From positions 179,077 through 243,076 of the forward strand of contig NW_026252097.1 in the NCBI RefSeq assembly GCF_025399195.1: a DNA stretch of 64,000 bases, in the 5' to 3' direction. Positions 1 to 11,855 of the stretch are shown here, piece after piece. Position 1 is the first letter of the stretch, and every line of letters starts with the position of its first letter. Source of the stretch: Umbelopsis ramanniana AG (taxonomy: Eukaryota > Mucoromycota > Umbelopsidomycetes > Umbelopsidales > Umbelopsidaceae). The translations under genes were made by a program, and so were the position numbers. The notes under the pieces are model-generated. The model searched no databases. It worked only from the letters and a program-made list of their open reading frames with translations, and had not been told where the DNA came from.

Positions 1-1020
1 TGGTGTCCTTAAATGCTCGCTTACTGCTGTCACTGTAGCACCTTTATCGATGAGCAGCTGCACTACTTCTGTGTGACCATCCGATGAAGCTAGCTGAAGT
101 GAAGTATAACCATCCGTATCCTTGGCGTCAATTGCTGCATTATAACTGAGCAACAGCTGTACTACTTCTATATGGCCATTCCACGCAGAGTAATGAAGTG
201 GTGTCATTAAATGCTTGCATACTGCTGTCACTGCAGCACCTCGTTCTATGAGTAGCTGCACTGCTTCTGTTTGTCCATTCCGCGCAGCCATGTGAATTGG
301 AGTCATTCTATCCTCGTTTACTGAATCAATAGCTGCACCTTTATCAATGAGAAGACGCGCTACTTCTGTATGTCCACGAAGTAAAGCTAGGTGAATTGAA
401 GTACCACCATCTTTATCTTTGGCGTTAATTGTTGCATCATGGTTGAGCAGCTGCTGTACTACTTCACTGTGCCCCATATACGAAGCTATATGTAAGGCAG
501 TCAACAACCTGTTGTTTTTTGCGTCAACTGAGGCACCATAATCCAACAATAGCTGTACCAACTTCCTAGAGCGACGCGATGTCGTCATATGAAGTGCTGT
601 TTCCGAGTTGTCATCTTTTGCATCAATTTCAGCACCATGTTCTAGCAGCAGTAACACAACATCTATTTTTGTGTACCACGCCGCTAGGTGAAGCGCAGTA
701 CTCGAGTTTTCGTCTTTAGTATTAACAGCCGCACCAAAAGTCAAAAGAAGTGATACCAATTCCTTGTGCCCATAGCCAGCACATATGTGAAGCACAGTTC
801 TCTTCTGATCATCCTCCCAGTTGATATCAGCTCCACGTCGTAATAAACTCTCTATAGCATTGATGTTTCCACTACACGCTGAATCAAACCATCGAGGTTT
901 GTCCTCTTGTTCTGTATCGGTATCTTCACGAAGGCAAGGTATAATCGCCATGTTGCTCGTAGGCTGATCATTTTTCGAAGCTTGGTGCTCCTTGCTGTTA
1001 CTGCCGGTATCGAAGGACAT
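1..1020 (-). CDS. Ankyrin-repeat protein, 3' end beyond the window
   Basis: The minus frame is open from the ATG at 1018-1020 to the left edge, 340 codons with no stop, so the C-terminus lies outside. After about 45 polar residues it is an unbroken run of 33-residue ankyrin repeats (the TALHLAA and VVQLLL signatures recur), about nine in view. Ankyrin stacks bind other proteins; no enzyme or membrane domain is visible, so its role cannot be named. The N-terminus starts MSFDTGSNSKE and the first repeat ends in a WEDDQK-like motif, both shared with the next gene (MRFNAGRNSTE, WENDQK), which marks the two as tandem paralogues on the same strand. Confidence 0.85.
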   Translation of the reverse strand, partial: MSFDTGSNSKEHQASKNDQPTSNMAIIPCLREDTDTEQEDKPRWFDSACSGNINAIESLLRRGADINWEDDQKRTVLHICAGYGHKELVSLLLTFGAAVNTKDENSSTALHLAAWYTKIDVVLLLLEHGAEIDAKDDNSETALHMTTSRRSRKLVQLLLDYGASVDAKNNRLLTALHIASYMGHSEVVQQLLNHDATINAKDKDGGTSIHLALLRGHTEVARLLIDKGAAIDSVNEDRMTPIHMAARNGQTEAVQLLIERGAAVTAVCKHLMTPLHYSAWNGHIEVVQLLLSYNAAIDAKDTDGYTSLQLASSDGHTEVVQLLIDKGATVTAVSEHLRTP

Positions 1021-1796
1021 TTGAGAATAGAAAAGAAAGAAAAAAGAGGACTGAAAGTTTGTGCTCAGCGTCTGTTTAAATCGTACATTTGTGCGACAAA
1101 TACCAACAATCCAGCCAACAATTTCTCCCAAATTTTGGCAGACTGAAAACCATTACTAAATATAAGCCCCACGCCTTTCACCATCAGGCATGATAATTGA
1201 AATCAAGGAACGCTTATTAAGGCTTGTTTACATACGCTCAAGTAATATTTTGTTAGTGAAAAGTAACCATGTCAAAGGATTGTCAGGAACGATTCTAACA
1301 GCAAATCCACACTAACAAAGTGCTTACCAATGATTCCTTCCTTTAAATTGTCCGTCCACAATGTTGAAGTTCTGTCAATTTGATTTCCTTAACCTCATAG
1401 AATGCATTGTTGGCGGGAAGGAAGATAAGTAAGGTGTTCAATAAAGTTGTGCCATTTCTAGAAACTACCGTAAAGTTTATAGCAGGAGTAACATCACTTT
1501 CACAATGCACACACAGTACAGTTCAAAATTGCGACGCAAAAATGGTATAGAATTATATTGAGTCAAAGGCTTCACTGCTTTTATATAAACTTAAGAGGAG
1601 CAGTGGTAGTTAATCGTTGTCATGTGTTTGAACGTCTGCACCACTGTCAAAGATGGCTATCGTATGAACCTTTATATCTTGTAAGGCTCTGCACAACATT
1701 TCATTTACGTATCATTACTCCTCTAGCGGAATTTCTCCATTTCTCAATCTCCATAATACACATCGACTTCACAACATCCGCGGCTTGGTATAAATG
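1021..1796. other. Spacer between the two ankyrin genes
   Basis: AT-rich. It must hold the 3' end of the upstream ankyrin gene and the promoter of the downstream one. Short plus-strand ORFs here look like chance or shadows. I see no RNA gene or repeat. Confidence 0.5.
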
Positions 1797-3899
1797 TCAT
1801 GGCGCATCGTCTTCGAAGTCTTCAAGTGGCTCTCGGGAATTCTTTAGCTGGGTTACTATTTCATCGTAGCCTTTCAATAAAGCGATTTGAATTGGTGTTT
1901 TCCCGTCTTCGTTTTTAGCATTAACATTGGCACCATATTTTATCAAAGTAGTCACGATGGTTGAATAGTTGGATTCTGCAGCGAGATGGAGAGCAGTATC
2001 GCCGTGTTTTGTTGTGGCTCCGATTTTTGCGTTCTTTCGCAATAGTAACTCCAAAACGTCCAGTTTTCCATTTTTTGCAGCCCAGATTAAAGACGTAAGA
2101 GAGTCTCTATCAGTAGCTTCTATGTTGGCGCCTTTGTCAATCAATAGAGACATCATGTTTAGTCTGGATGCTTTTGTAGCAGTAATAAGGGCAGTGGAGC
2201 CACTTCTGTTAACGGCTTCAATATTAGCAGCACATCCTGATAACCGATTTTTCTTTGGGATAGCACCAGTTTCTGGCACATCAAAATGAACGTTGTTGAC
2301 GAAGTTACGCCTATGGACAGCATTGGGAGAGCCAGCAAGAAGTACAGATGCTACTTCCGTATATCCACGATATGCAGCAAGATGGAGTGCACTGAAGGTG
2401 ACTGGATCTGTTGCATTAGCATTAGCACCATAGTTGAGCAGCAGCTTCGTTATTTCTTTGTCTCCTTCGAATGCAGCATAGACAATTGGGGTATGTAACC
2501 GGTCGGTTTTGGCATTAACATCCGCACCGTTTTTTAAGAGCAGCTCCACTGTCTGTTTGCTTCCACTTCTTATAGCATTATGAAGCGGCGTGAATAAATT
2601 CTTGTCTTTTGCATTAACGGCCGCACCATGCTTGAGTAGCAGCTGTACTCCTTCTTGACCTCCATGCCATGCAATTCTGTGAAGAGGTGTTTCTGAATCG
2701 TCATTTCTTGCGTCAACGGTCGCACCACAATTGATAAGTACCTCCATTATTTCTGTGTGTCCGCCGCTTGCCGCCAGGTGAAGTGGAGTATCTGAATTTC
2801 TGCCTTTTTTGCCAAGGGCCGCGCCATGCTTAATAAGTAGCTTTACTACTTCTACGTGTCCAAACAGTGCAGCTGTACGAAGAGGAGAGTATGATGAATC
2901 AGTTTTCATATTGACATCCGCACCGTGCTCGAGGAGCAGCTGTATCACTTCGTAATGGCCATAGACTGTAGCCTGATATAGTGGAGTAGATGATAATATA
3001 TCAATTTTTTCAACAGCCGCACCTTGCCGAAGCAGTAGCTGTACTACCTCTTTACTTCCACTACGCGCAGCCAGATGAAGTGGGCTAACTAACGCGTGAT
3101 CTTCTGCTTCAGCGTTTGCTCCGCAAATGAGAAGCTGCTGTACTATTTTCCTACGTCCAAACAATGCAGCAGTGTGAAGTGGGGTCCTCGAAAAGTTGTT
3201 AATGGCCCCAACAGTCGCACCATGCTTGAGCAGCATCTTCACTATTTCGTTTTTTTTTTGTCTGGCAGCCATGTGAAGCGCAGTATTGGATTGGTCGTTT
3301 TTGGCGTTAACTGATGCACCATGATTGAGCAGCAGGCATACCACGGCGCTACGGCCATACCAAGTAGCAGTGTGAAGTGCGGTATCCAAATATTGGTTTT
3401 TTGCGTCAATATCGGCACCACTGTCGAGCAGCAGTTGCACTATTTCTTTGTGCCCTTTCCTAGAAGCATAGTAAAGTGCGGTATTTGATCTTTCGTCTTT
3501 GAAATCAACCTCAATACCATGAGTAAGTAGAAGCTGCACTACTTCCTTATGTCCATACCTCGCAGCTTCATGGAATGCTGTGTCTGAATTTTCATCTTTT
3601 GCGTTGCCATCCGCACCATGAGTGAGCAGCAGAGTTACTATGTTACTGTGTCCATTTCTTGAAGCGATCTTGAGCGCTTTATTCTTCTGATCATTCTCCC
3701 ATTCAATGCCTGCATTGTGCTCTAAAAATCTTTTCATTACATCAAAGTCTCCGTTTATCGCTGCATCGAAGAACGAAAGTGTAATATCGTCGTTGTTATC
3801 ATTTGTGACAGTGTGAAAGAGAGTGGATATGTCGTACATTGACTGGTCGTCATCTGGATCATTTTTTTCTGTACTGTTCCTTCCCGCATTAAAGCGCAT
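1797..3899 (-). CDS. Ankyrin-repeat protein, about 19 repeats
   Basis: A 700-residue ORF. After about 40 polar residues it holds roughly 19 consecutive ankyrin repeats of 33 residues, then a short acidic tail ending DFEDDAP. No other domain, signal peptide or membrane segment is visible. Repeat 15 is the exception: about 30 extra residues interrupt it. That stretch contains GTAACT at 2308 and ends in TATCAG at 2237, a 72-base in-frame segment that could be an intron; removing it brings the repeat closer to consensus. Such proteins are protein-binding scaffolds; the partner is unknown. It lies upstream of, and is paralogous to, the edge gene, separated by 776 bases. Confidence 0.85.
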   Translation of the reverse strand: MRFNAGRNSTEKNDPDDDQSMYDISTLFHTVTNDNNDDITLSFFDAAINGDFDVMKRFLEHNAGIEWENDQKNKALKIASRNGHSNIVTLLLTHGADGNAKDENSDTAFHEAARYGHKEVVQLLLTHGIEVDFKDERSNTALYYASRKGHKEIVQLLLDSGADIDAKNQYLDTALHTATWYGRSAVVCLLLNHGASVNAKNDQSNTALHMAARQKKNEIVKMLLKHGATVGAINNFSRTPLHTAALFGRRKIVQQLLICGANAEAEDHALVSPLHLAARSGSKEVVQLLLRQGAAVEKIDILSSTPLYQATVYGHYEVIQLLLEHGADVNMKTDSSYSPLRTAALFGHVEVVKLLIKHGAALGKKGRNSDTPLHLAASGGHTEIMEVLINCGATVDARNDDSETPLHRIAWHGGQEGVQLLLKHGAAVNAKDKNLFTPLHNAIRSGSKQTVELLLKNGADVNAKTDRLHTPIVYAAFEGDKEITKLLLNYGANANATDPVTFSALHLAAYRGYTEVASVLLAGSPNAVHRRNFVNNVHFDVPETGAIPKKNRLSGCAANIEAVNRSGSTALITATKASRLNMMSLLIDKGANIEATDRDSLTSLIWAAKNGKLDVLELLLRKNAKIGATTKHGDTALHLAAESNYSTIVTTLIKYGANVNAKNEDGKTPIQIALLKGYDEIVTQLKNSREPLEDFEDDAP

Positions 3900-4661
3900 T
3901 GGAAATTGCTGAGTAGGAGAGGAAATAGAGGCGTTGTGAGGTGATGATCAGACAGTTTATTGCAAAGTAAAAAAAAATTGTGCAACATGGCAACAGTCAG
4001 AGTTAAATCACCGACTTCGATTTTCGCACCTTTATGGGTGGAATGCATAAGGACTTCTTTGGTTTATTCAACGCTACTCAAAGTTATGGAATCGGTGTAT
4101 CATTTTTCACTATCATAGCCATATAGATGAGAGATTCTCTATGTATCACACATGGTTTGATCTGGAAGCAGGCCATGATTTTAAATATATAGTTGCGCAC
4201 AGATGCTTCCAAGATTGCCCATATGTCGGATGAACAATAAGATCATGCGACGCTGTCTTACACGATATGCTAAAGAGATTGTCCTCAGGTTAAAGAAGAA
4301 GTATAATTTGTGATATACTATGAAGGGTTATGCAATTCCATTAACGATCAAGTGCAATCTCTCGTTGAATAAAACTGATCTCCTTTGCCATCATGATTTA
4401 CTATGCAAAACACTGCGACTCTAGAGCGCATAACACATTTACCAGATCAGAAGCATTGTCGGTATCGACTTAATATAACAAGATTTCAGATTCCTTCTGC
4501 TAAATATATGGATGCTTTTAACTGTCAACAGTGGAATTTATATAAGAGTAAACATCGTTAAATTTATTTGAGATAAAGTCTCTGAAAATATTGATACACA
4601 TGTTTCCAATAGCAAGCTAATAAGCGCTGATGACGCTGAGGTCAGAACCGAGGTCTGTTTC
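3900..4661. other. Spacer between ankyrin gene and dehydrogenase
   Basis: AT-rich, no supported gene. It contains the upstream region of the ankyrin gene starting at 3899 and the 3' flank of the dehydrogenase ending at 4662. No repeat or RNA gene was recognised. Confidence 0.5.
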
Positions 4662-5727
4662 CTAAACAGCAACCTTACGGTCGTCAAGCCCAGTGACTTG
4701 ACAGGCTAAGTTGTAAACAGTCTTAGCTTTAACCATATCATAAGATTCCTCTGAGGACTTCACCTTGTTGCCTCTATCATAATATATTCCATTGTCCGAT
4801 GCATATTGAGGATCGATTCCATAGCCTAGATAGTGTTCGCCGGCTGTTTCTAATGTCACAGTGTTGGACGTTATTAGAGGAAGGATATATGGTAGCACCT
4901 TTTGAATTATCCATGGGGCTTCACGAGCTATTCCAGTACTTGGAACGGCTCCGGGATCTAAAGCATTCACCCTAATTTTAGGATCAGATTTAGAGAGTTT
5001 ATCGGCCAGTACATAAGCCCACCAGAGATCTGCTAGCTTGGACGCCTATTGTACCACTGTTAGAATTGACACAGCTTGTGGATAGAAAATGTTAAAAGAT
5101 TTACCGCATAGGATCCTTCAGAACTCCAGGCCTTGGATCCATCAAGATTATCCAGAGGTAAGATGAGCTTTTTAGAGTTCTGCAATACAAGTCAACTTTG
5201 TAAGCTCGTGGAGTGATTTCTTGTGCGAGATTTTTTTCTATGTTTACCTTCTTTGGAAAATGCAAGCTGCTCGACACAATTATAATGTTGCCACCTCCAC
5301 TTTCCATCATTCTTGGTAATAACAACTCGGTGAACAGCAGAGGTCCCACCATATTGACCATAAGAGTTTTCTCAAACACGTTTGAATCCTTGGTGAATTC
5401 ACGAGACCTGCCGAACATACCCGCGTTGTTGATAAGTAGATTGAGTGGTAGATTGAGATCCAGGAATTGATTCACGCCGTTGCGCACTGATTCAAGGCTG
5501 GAGAAGTCAAAACAAATGGTGTGGATTTTTTCATCAGCTTGAGATGCATCAATGTTTGCAGCGATCCTTACAGCTTCAGCTGCCTTAGCGAGCTTCTCTG
5601 CAGATCGCCCAGCCATTACAGTAGTAAATTCAGCTTTAGCATAATTTTTTGCAGCTTCTAGACCTAATCCGTCGGATGCTCCAGTGATTAGGACAGTCTT
5701 CCTTGTATGATTGTTGTTGAAAGACAT
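4662..5727 (-). CDS. Short-chain dehydrogenase/reductase, three exons
   Basis: Exons 5727-5248, 5179-5105 and 5045-4662 give 312 residues, the usual length for retinol-dehydrogenase/WWOX-like fungal SDRs. Visible motifs: TGASDGLG (Rossmann glycine motif near the N-terminus), NNAG, the SSS strand before the active site, and YAASK, the catalytic YxxxK. The YxxxK is split by the second intron (TAT GCG | GCG TCC AAG), which supports this splicing; both introns are GT-AG, 68 and 59 bases. The family reduces or oxidises alcohol and ketone groups with NAD(P); the substrate cannot be told. The ATG at 5727 is chosen over an upstream in-frame non-ATG start because it directly precedes the short basic lead into the Rossmann strand. 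Confidence 0.85.
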
Positions 5728-6470
5728 TGTCTGTTGTGTTAAAGGGATATCACTTTTCCGCAAATCTTGATTTTATAGGAAAGACAGTATATGAGGTTTA
5801 AAAACAAGGATTCGACCAGTTGTCAGTGAAGGAGTAATCAGTCACACTGACTTCTCTCCGACCGTTTTGAACATTCGTTATGATGGCGTTCGGGCCTCTT
5901 TCCGCGCTTCTTGGACATTGGTTAATATGGCGTTTTGAGATTTGATTGCCGCAATACTATTACGCAGGCTTACGTGTGTTATTCAAAAGCATATGTTGTG
6001 ATACTCTGATTCTGTTGAATTAATCATCATCGTTTTGCTCACCAATACAAGAGAACGTACTGGATCTCTGGTATATGCGGTATTCATCGCTGTAGCTTTT
6101 GGTGTCAAGGATTTGTAATCATACTGTAGGGCTATGTTCAAAAGGTGAAAGGTGGACTTCCTTCATCTGACTTTCCTTTTATGATCGACTGAAACCGACA
6201 AGCCACAGATATATCACTCAAATGAGACCACCCTATTATGAAGATCAAGAAAAGCAGACAATTTGCAAATCATATGAAAAAAAGAGGGATACATTGTAAT
6301 CAAGAATACATGGACGCAGGCAAATTGATGCATGATAGGCACTATAACAGCAAAAGAAAGGCACGAGAACTGCAAAGAAAAAGCTATTGTCATGAAAGTG
6401 CTGTCTATGCTATCATATCATCTCGATGTCGAATCTATATGGGACGCAAGCACCAAAAATTTAGTCATAG
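5728..6470. other. Spacer upstream of the dehydrogenase
   Basis: Presumed promoter region of the dehydrogenase and 3' flank of the nucleoporin gene. An 83-codon plus ORF at 6238 is lysine- and histidine-rich, matches nothing I recognise, and is probably not a gene. Confidence 0.4.
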
Positions 6471-9400
6471 TCACCACATACTAATATAACCATACACCGA
6501 TGCGAAACTGTACCTGTTGATTCGGATGCAAACATCGGCCGATAGTATGTTTTCGATTAATCCTGCAAACTTCAAGATGGTTTGGCTTCTCTGTTTGACC
6601 AACATCGTTTTCTGCCATAGTAGGATCGTAAGCAAAAATTGATATAGGATGAACCTCTTATAATCGCTCAATCATTACTCACATTGGTATCACCAGAATG
6701 CTTGGAAATCATGAATAGCTCGCTAAACAGGGCCATCGTCATCAGCAAGAGGTTAGGAATGCATCGAACGATTGTATCCTCATAGTCTTCAAGTTGTTCT
6801 GCCTTGCGAGCAATAGTAGTCATATCGCCTTGCATGGGAATAATGCCTACTTCATTCAGCAGCTATACATGATATACACATGAGATTAATGAGAACAATG
6901 GTATTTGCCTAATCCAAAGACACAATGCACATACCTCTAAGGCTTGCTCAGCTACTCCATAAATGCAAAGATAACGGAACTCATGCAGCTTTGCCAATGA
7001 TTGTAAAGTTGTTCTTCTCTGTTGGGAGATGCCGTCGCCAGGACGTGCAGTTCGATATCGTGCTGCAACATCGTTCGCATACTTGACAAGCTCTTCACTG
7101 TTACTTGGTATATTCGCTTGCGACCATTGATTGTCCGCACCAGGTCCCTGTCGCATAACTGGCTGCATCAACTCTTTTCCGAGCTCTCGAACCAGGATGT
7201 CAACGACAGCAGCATGATCCTGGAAAGCAACGCAATGATTAAAATGTCAATCCATACAAATGAGTCAAGAGTGGTTGGAACTTACGCCAATAAGGTAGTA
7301 TAGGGCAACCGCATCAGTATGGCGTTCTTCATGGCGACACTTGTCGGCAGCAGCAACCACCAATGACCGGGTGAACGTATCGTCTGCTTTGATGAGCTTT
7401 TTGAATTCCTCAACGCAACCTTGCTCGACTTTATCGTCCACAGTACGACTTCCCAATAGCACCGAATACGCTCTGGTGTGTGTGACGAGCTCTTCGATGT
7501 ATGACCGGCATAGTTCGGATGCTCGTTTTCCGTTAGACGCTTCGTCATCCAGCACAGATATGGTCAGAAGATACTGGAAGGCGATTTCTGGATTGGAAAT
7601 TGTGAACATCAGCGAATATTGGTGTATTAAATGTATGTAGTTCAATGCTGGTGAGCCGTCGTCTCCAACAACCACTGTTCACAAAAATTAAATATGATTA
7701 GAATGTGAATGCAGCTACCATTTTATCACAGCTGTTATAAGTCTTACAGAGGCTCTCTTGTTGCTTTGTATCTAGAGTGGTCCTGAGCATGCGATGGGAG
7801 GCGAATCCAATAGCAAGATGAACAGCTTCTATCTGATATTTGCTGCTGTAGAGCTGATGAACAACTTGTTCAAACTGGAGCGTAAGAAGGAGTAGGATCA
7901 TATAGTTCCATGGATTAGCGCGGTGTGGATCAAAGTGCTCAGGACCATATTTTTGTAGAACTTTTTGAAGATCTGCCAATCGGTATTCTCCTCCGGATTT
8001 CATAGAGCTGGCTGCGGACTCGCGAACCAGGCAAAGCTATAAACCAACATGAAAGATATCAGCTGACTGTATAGGTTTGCAAGCGCGACGTAAACAAAAG
8101 ACACTGTACCTGAAGCCATAGCCAATCTTCAGTACTGCTAGTTATATGAGGTAAGGTGCGCTTGTTCAGTTCACACCGACCCATGATTTTGTACACTGCA
8201 AACTTGTAAGGGTCGATAGGCTCGGCGGTGTTGCGAGACATTTGGTCATATTCAAGTTGTATTCTCGATCTCGTTAATTCTGACATGGATCTGAAAAAAT
8301 GATGAAAAAGATAAGTATCGATAGCCTAAGCGTAAACCCGAACCTGGCATTTGCCCAACGATGAAAACTAACCCGTCTGAAAGATCTGCAATGAAGGCCG
8401 AAAAGTATTCTGCTATGCTAGGTGTGCTCTTGAAAAGGGGTAGGTTGTTGTTTATATAATCCAAAGCTTCCTTGTTCTGACCAGTACGCATGTGGTAAAA
8501 AAGAATAGCCCAAGGTTGTTCACCATTGACGTTCTATTTCCGATAAATGAAGAACATGGAAATGCATAAGCGGCTTGATGCTAACACCACGCATTTGCGG
8601 CGATGATCGAGATTTTTACGTACCTCAAGGTTTGGTATAGTCTTAACACTGTGCAGTGCACTAATGAATGTTTTGATCTTAGCAGCAGGCGAGGTACCAG
8701 TATATATACTTGACTTCGACTGTACAGTAGCATTGAGGAATAAGACATATCTAAAGGCATTCAAATATCAGCCTGACGGTAGCTCATCATGTTTTCCATA
8801 ACTGAAATACAATCACTCACTGTTCTTCCAGCCAATTCTTTGCAATCCCGACCATCTTCGCCCTAGCATTGAGACTAGCTTCATCATCCTTACCGCCAAG
8901 GTGGGCAGCGATACCGGCTTTCTCAGCACTTTGAATTAAATTGGTGATGAGCGACATGAATCGGTACATGGGATGTTGCTGTAGTAAGAAATGAGATTTA
9001 GAAAGATTGAAACCAAAACGCAAAGTTGTTGCAAATATAAACTGACCTCGTTAAAGGTTTGATCCATTGATATCCTTGTTAGGCTTGACATGAGGTCATA
9101 TGGCTGATTTTGAAGGCGAGCCAAGTTGAATCGATATATAATTGTTGCAAAGGTCAAAAGCTGTGGATGATTACTGCAGTCGAAAGAGATGGGTTGTTCC
9201 ACGTCGATTGGCGCCAACAATTGTTGCAAAGTCTGTAAACACCACCCAATATGTCAGCAATTCTTGGAGAAAATATCGACTCCACACAAATCATTGCTTA
9301 CATCTGAACCAAACTTCGCTGCAATACCACTAATTTCGTCCAGACCAAGAGAACTTGAAGTTGATTGAAACAGTGATGTGCTATCCGAAGTCTGCTTTGC

Positions 9401-10031
9401 TGATCCTTTGGTAGCAAGTTGCCATGCCGCATCTAGGTCTTTATCGTACGATCTCTCCAGCGCTGCAGAAGACTAAAGTAATGAATTAGAGCAGTTGTAA
9501 ACAGAACATTTGTCACATAGTACGGCGAAACAGTTTGCATACCTCGCATCTTCCAGCTTCTATGGTATGAGCAATGACACGCTGATGCTCCTGCTTCAGA
9601 TAACCCTAAAATATGGCTTAGTTAATATTCATGGAAAGTGTGCTATATTGGTTTCATAATCTTACGTCGATGTCTGTGTCGTGAACTGGCCGTCGAAGAT
9701 CGAATGTGGAAGTCAATTTGACGGTGTCTAAGTGACGTGCCATTGCTTGAGCATTCACGCCACCCTTTGCCAGAAAGTAATGTCTATGGCAGGATGAAAT
9801 TAGCTTTTTGGTTATGTTTTTTCTTTGAAAGCAATTGGCTAATTCTGCTAATGCTTACGCTCTAATGTCAATAGGGTTGGCACTGCCGTCAACATTTGGC
9901 GCCAGATTTTGAGACAGGTGCTCAATTTGATCCAGGCCACGATCCAATGGAGGTAGCTCAGGATTCGATATGTGCGTCGTGAGCAGCTGCGACTTTTCGA
10001 ATATCTGCTTAAGTGATAATGACGCCGACAT
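6471..10031 (-). CDS. NIC96: Nucleoporin Nup93/Nic96, many short exons
   Basis: Starts at the ATG at 10029-10031 (MSASLSLKQIFEKS). Exon 1 ends at 9859; exon 2 (9783-9666) encodes LAKGGVNAQAMARHL and the HDTDID run, exon 3 the GYLKQEHQRVIAHTIE run. This order matches the N-terminal part of the Nup93/Nic96 family. The downstream QIEAVHLAIGF segment matches the family's helical core, and the last exon carries TILKFAG as in family C-termini. Nic96 is a scaffold of the nuclear pore inner ring, anchoring the Nsp1 complex through its N-terminus. About 12-15 exons are separated by introns of 50-80 bases. The final residues after FAGLIENIL do not match the usual C-terminus well, so the 3' end (stop near 6471) is uncertain and another small exon is possible. 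Confidence 0.85.
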
Positions 10032-10545
10032 TATGTAGAAGGAGCAATCACGTCGGGTTGAACAAGGCAAAGCACTTTTTTCTTTTCCACCGCACATAAA
10101 AAAACCACGAACTGGCTTTTTGTGACGTGGGTTTCCTACCCTCGCGTTGCATACTTTCAAGGTATCTATCTTTATACGATATTAACAGACTACTATCACT
10201 CAATTCACAAGGCAGACAGTGTTCATATGGGGAAAAAAAATTCTTTTGATTTTTTTTAAAGGGTTGTATCGAATAAAAGGCAAATATATATACGTACAAG
10301 GCAAGGGGCAACAAAAAAAAACGATGATCAAATGATTCCAAGTTAAAGAACATGAGAGTTCGCACCAGTGTAATCAAGATAGTGATAACAACGCGTTTTC
10401 TCTTGAGCTTTTGCAAGAAATCAAAAGGGGGAAATTAAACAGAAGAGGGCGAAAAGGTGAGGACTGTACAGAGCAATGTGCTAAAGATATAATGCAGGCA
10501 ATATTTTCTTGGCCAATAGTAGCCCTTGAATTTCCTACAAAACAT
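10032..10545. other. Nup93 5' flank and H2B 3' flank
   Basis: Presumed promoter of the nucleoporin gene, which reads left from 10031, and 3' UTR of H2B, which ends at 10546. A-rich tracts occur near 10240 and 10310. No gene is seen. Confidence 0.5.
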
Positions 10546-10929
10546 TTACTTGGAGCTGGTGTACTTGGTGACGGCCTTGGTACCTTCAGAGACGGCGTGC
10601 TTGGCCAATTCACCAGGGAGAATGAGACGGACAGCAGTCTGAATCTCGCGGGAAGAGATGGTGGAACGCTTGTTGTAAGCGGCGAGCTTGGAAGCTTCAC
10701 CAGCAATGCGCTCAAAGATATCGTTGACGAAAGAGTTGAGGATGGACATAGCCTTGTTGGAGATACCGGTATCGGGGTGGACCTGCTTCAAGACCTTGTA
10801 GATGTAGGAAGAGTAGGTTTCCTTACGGGAAGCCTTACGCTTCTTACCGTCAGCAGACTTAGCCTTCTTCTCGACGCTCTTAGCGGGAGCCTTTCCTCCA
10901 GTGGGCTTCTTTTCAGCTTTGGGTGCCAT
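10546..10929 (-). CDS. HTB1: Histone H2B, copy 1
   Basis: A 127-residue intronless H2B: lysine-rich N-terminal tail ([18 protein letters not shown]), the histone fold with [17 protein letters not shown], and the C-terminal helix ending [11 protein letters not shown]. The Lys in AVTKYTSS corresponds to the site ubiquitinated by Bre1/Rad6 in other eukaryotes (family knowledge). The protein is identical to copy 2 at 18389, and the DNA differs only at scattered synonymous positions in the part compared. It is divergent from H2A copy 1, with a TATA box at 10996-11003. H2B pairs with H2A in the nucleosome. Confidence 0.98.
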   Translation of the reverse strand: MAPKAEKKPTGGKAPAKSVEKKAKSADGKKRKASRKETYSSYIYKVLKQVHPDTGISNKAMSILNSFVNDIFERIAGEASKLAAYNKRSTISSREIQTAVRLILPGELAKHAVSEGTKAVTKYTSSK

Positions 10930-11459
10930 TGTATATGTTGTACGGTGTAAAAATAAGAAAGTGAAAAGAAGTGGGCTGCGGTAAAAAATCGCCTCTTTTT
11001 ATAACGCCAGCTTTGCCAGCATAAAATCGGTTGTGTGACGTTGCACTCACGTGTTGTCCCAAAATTTTCCTTCTATTCAAGCCATTTCAAGCTCAGGTAC
11101 AAGAGGTGCGCGCGCAATGGCCTGCATGCTGACCATGGTCTATGCTATATTTTTGATATGCATGACTTGATATCCACTCTACGTGATAACGCGAGATTGA
11201 CGCGAGATATCACGCGATCCAACAGTGGTATTTTTCATCCTATAGAAATATGATCAGGCTTCAGCAACGGCCCTACCGCGTCAATTCACGGCTGCTACTA
11301 TTTCACATCCTTTCACCTACCATGATGGTACACTCCTTTACAAACCTTCGGACCTTTAAAAAATGTGGCTCTAGTATATAAACCCTGTGGTTTAGCCGCC
11401 CAGTCTCCGCTTTCTTCACTCACCGTTTTTTTTAACAACTCACACAAAACTTATCAAAC
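10930..11459. promoter_or_regulatory. Divergent H2B-H2A promoter 1
   Basis: A 530-base bidirectional promoter. TATA boxes lie on both sides: TTTTTATA read on minus at 10996-11003 for H2B, and TATATAAA at 11375-11382 for H2A. A central element ACGTGATAACGCG at 11181-11193 recurs exactly, in the same orientation relative to H2A, in the second H2A-H2B promoter. It joins a GATA-factor core (TGATAA) to an ACGCG (MCB-like) core. Further ACGCG copies follow at about 11200-11215. Confidence 0.8.
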
Positions 11460-11855
11460 ATGTCTGGAGGAAAATCTGGAGGAAAATCCGCATCTGGTTC
11501 CAAGTCCCAAACCCGTTCCGCTAAGGCCGGTCTTCAATTCCCCGTTGGTCGTATCCATCGTCTTCTTCGTCGTGGTAACTATGCCCAGCGTGTTGGTGCT
11601 GGTGCTCCCGTCTACCTTGCTGCCGTTCTCGAGTACCTCGCTGCTGAAATTCTCGAATTGGCCGGTAACGCCGCCCGTGACAACAAGAAGTCTCGTATCA
11701 TCCCCCGTCATCTTCAACTTGCCATCCGTAACGATGAGGAATTGAACAAGTTGCTCGGACACGTCACCATTGCCCAAGGTGGTGTCTTGCCCAACATCCA
11801 CGCTAACCTTCTTCCCAAGAAGACCAAGAAGGTTGGTGCTTCCCAGGAACTCTAA
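11460..11855 (+). CDS. HTA1: Histone H2A, copy 1 (ends SQEL)
   Basis: A 131-residue intronless H2[20 protein letters not shown] (start of the histone fold), acidic-patch residues in [11 protein letters not shown], and a C-terminus of SQEL. SQEL is the phosphorylation motif that makes ordinary fungal H2A act like animal H2A.X after DNA breaks (established for the family). The protein is identical to copy 2 at 17591-17986. It is transcribed away from H2B copy 1, with a TATA box about 78 bases upstream of the ATG. Confidence 0.98.
   Translation: MSGGKSGGKSASGSKSQTRSAKAGLQFPVGRIHRLLRRGNYAQRVGAGAPVYLAAVLEYLAAEILELAGNAARDNKKSRIIPRHLQLAIRNDEELNKLLGHVTIAQGGVLPNIHANLLPKKTKKVGASQEL

Noticed and set aside
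11454-11801. Long ORFs antisense to the histone genes
   Set aside because: They mirror GC-rich third positions of strongly biased histone codons and recur antisense to each histone copy; they are shadows.
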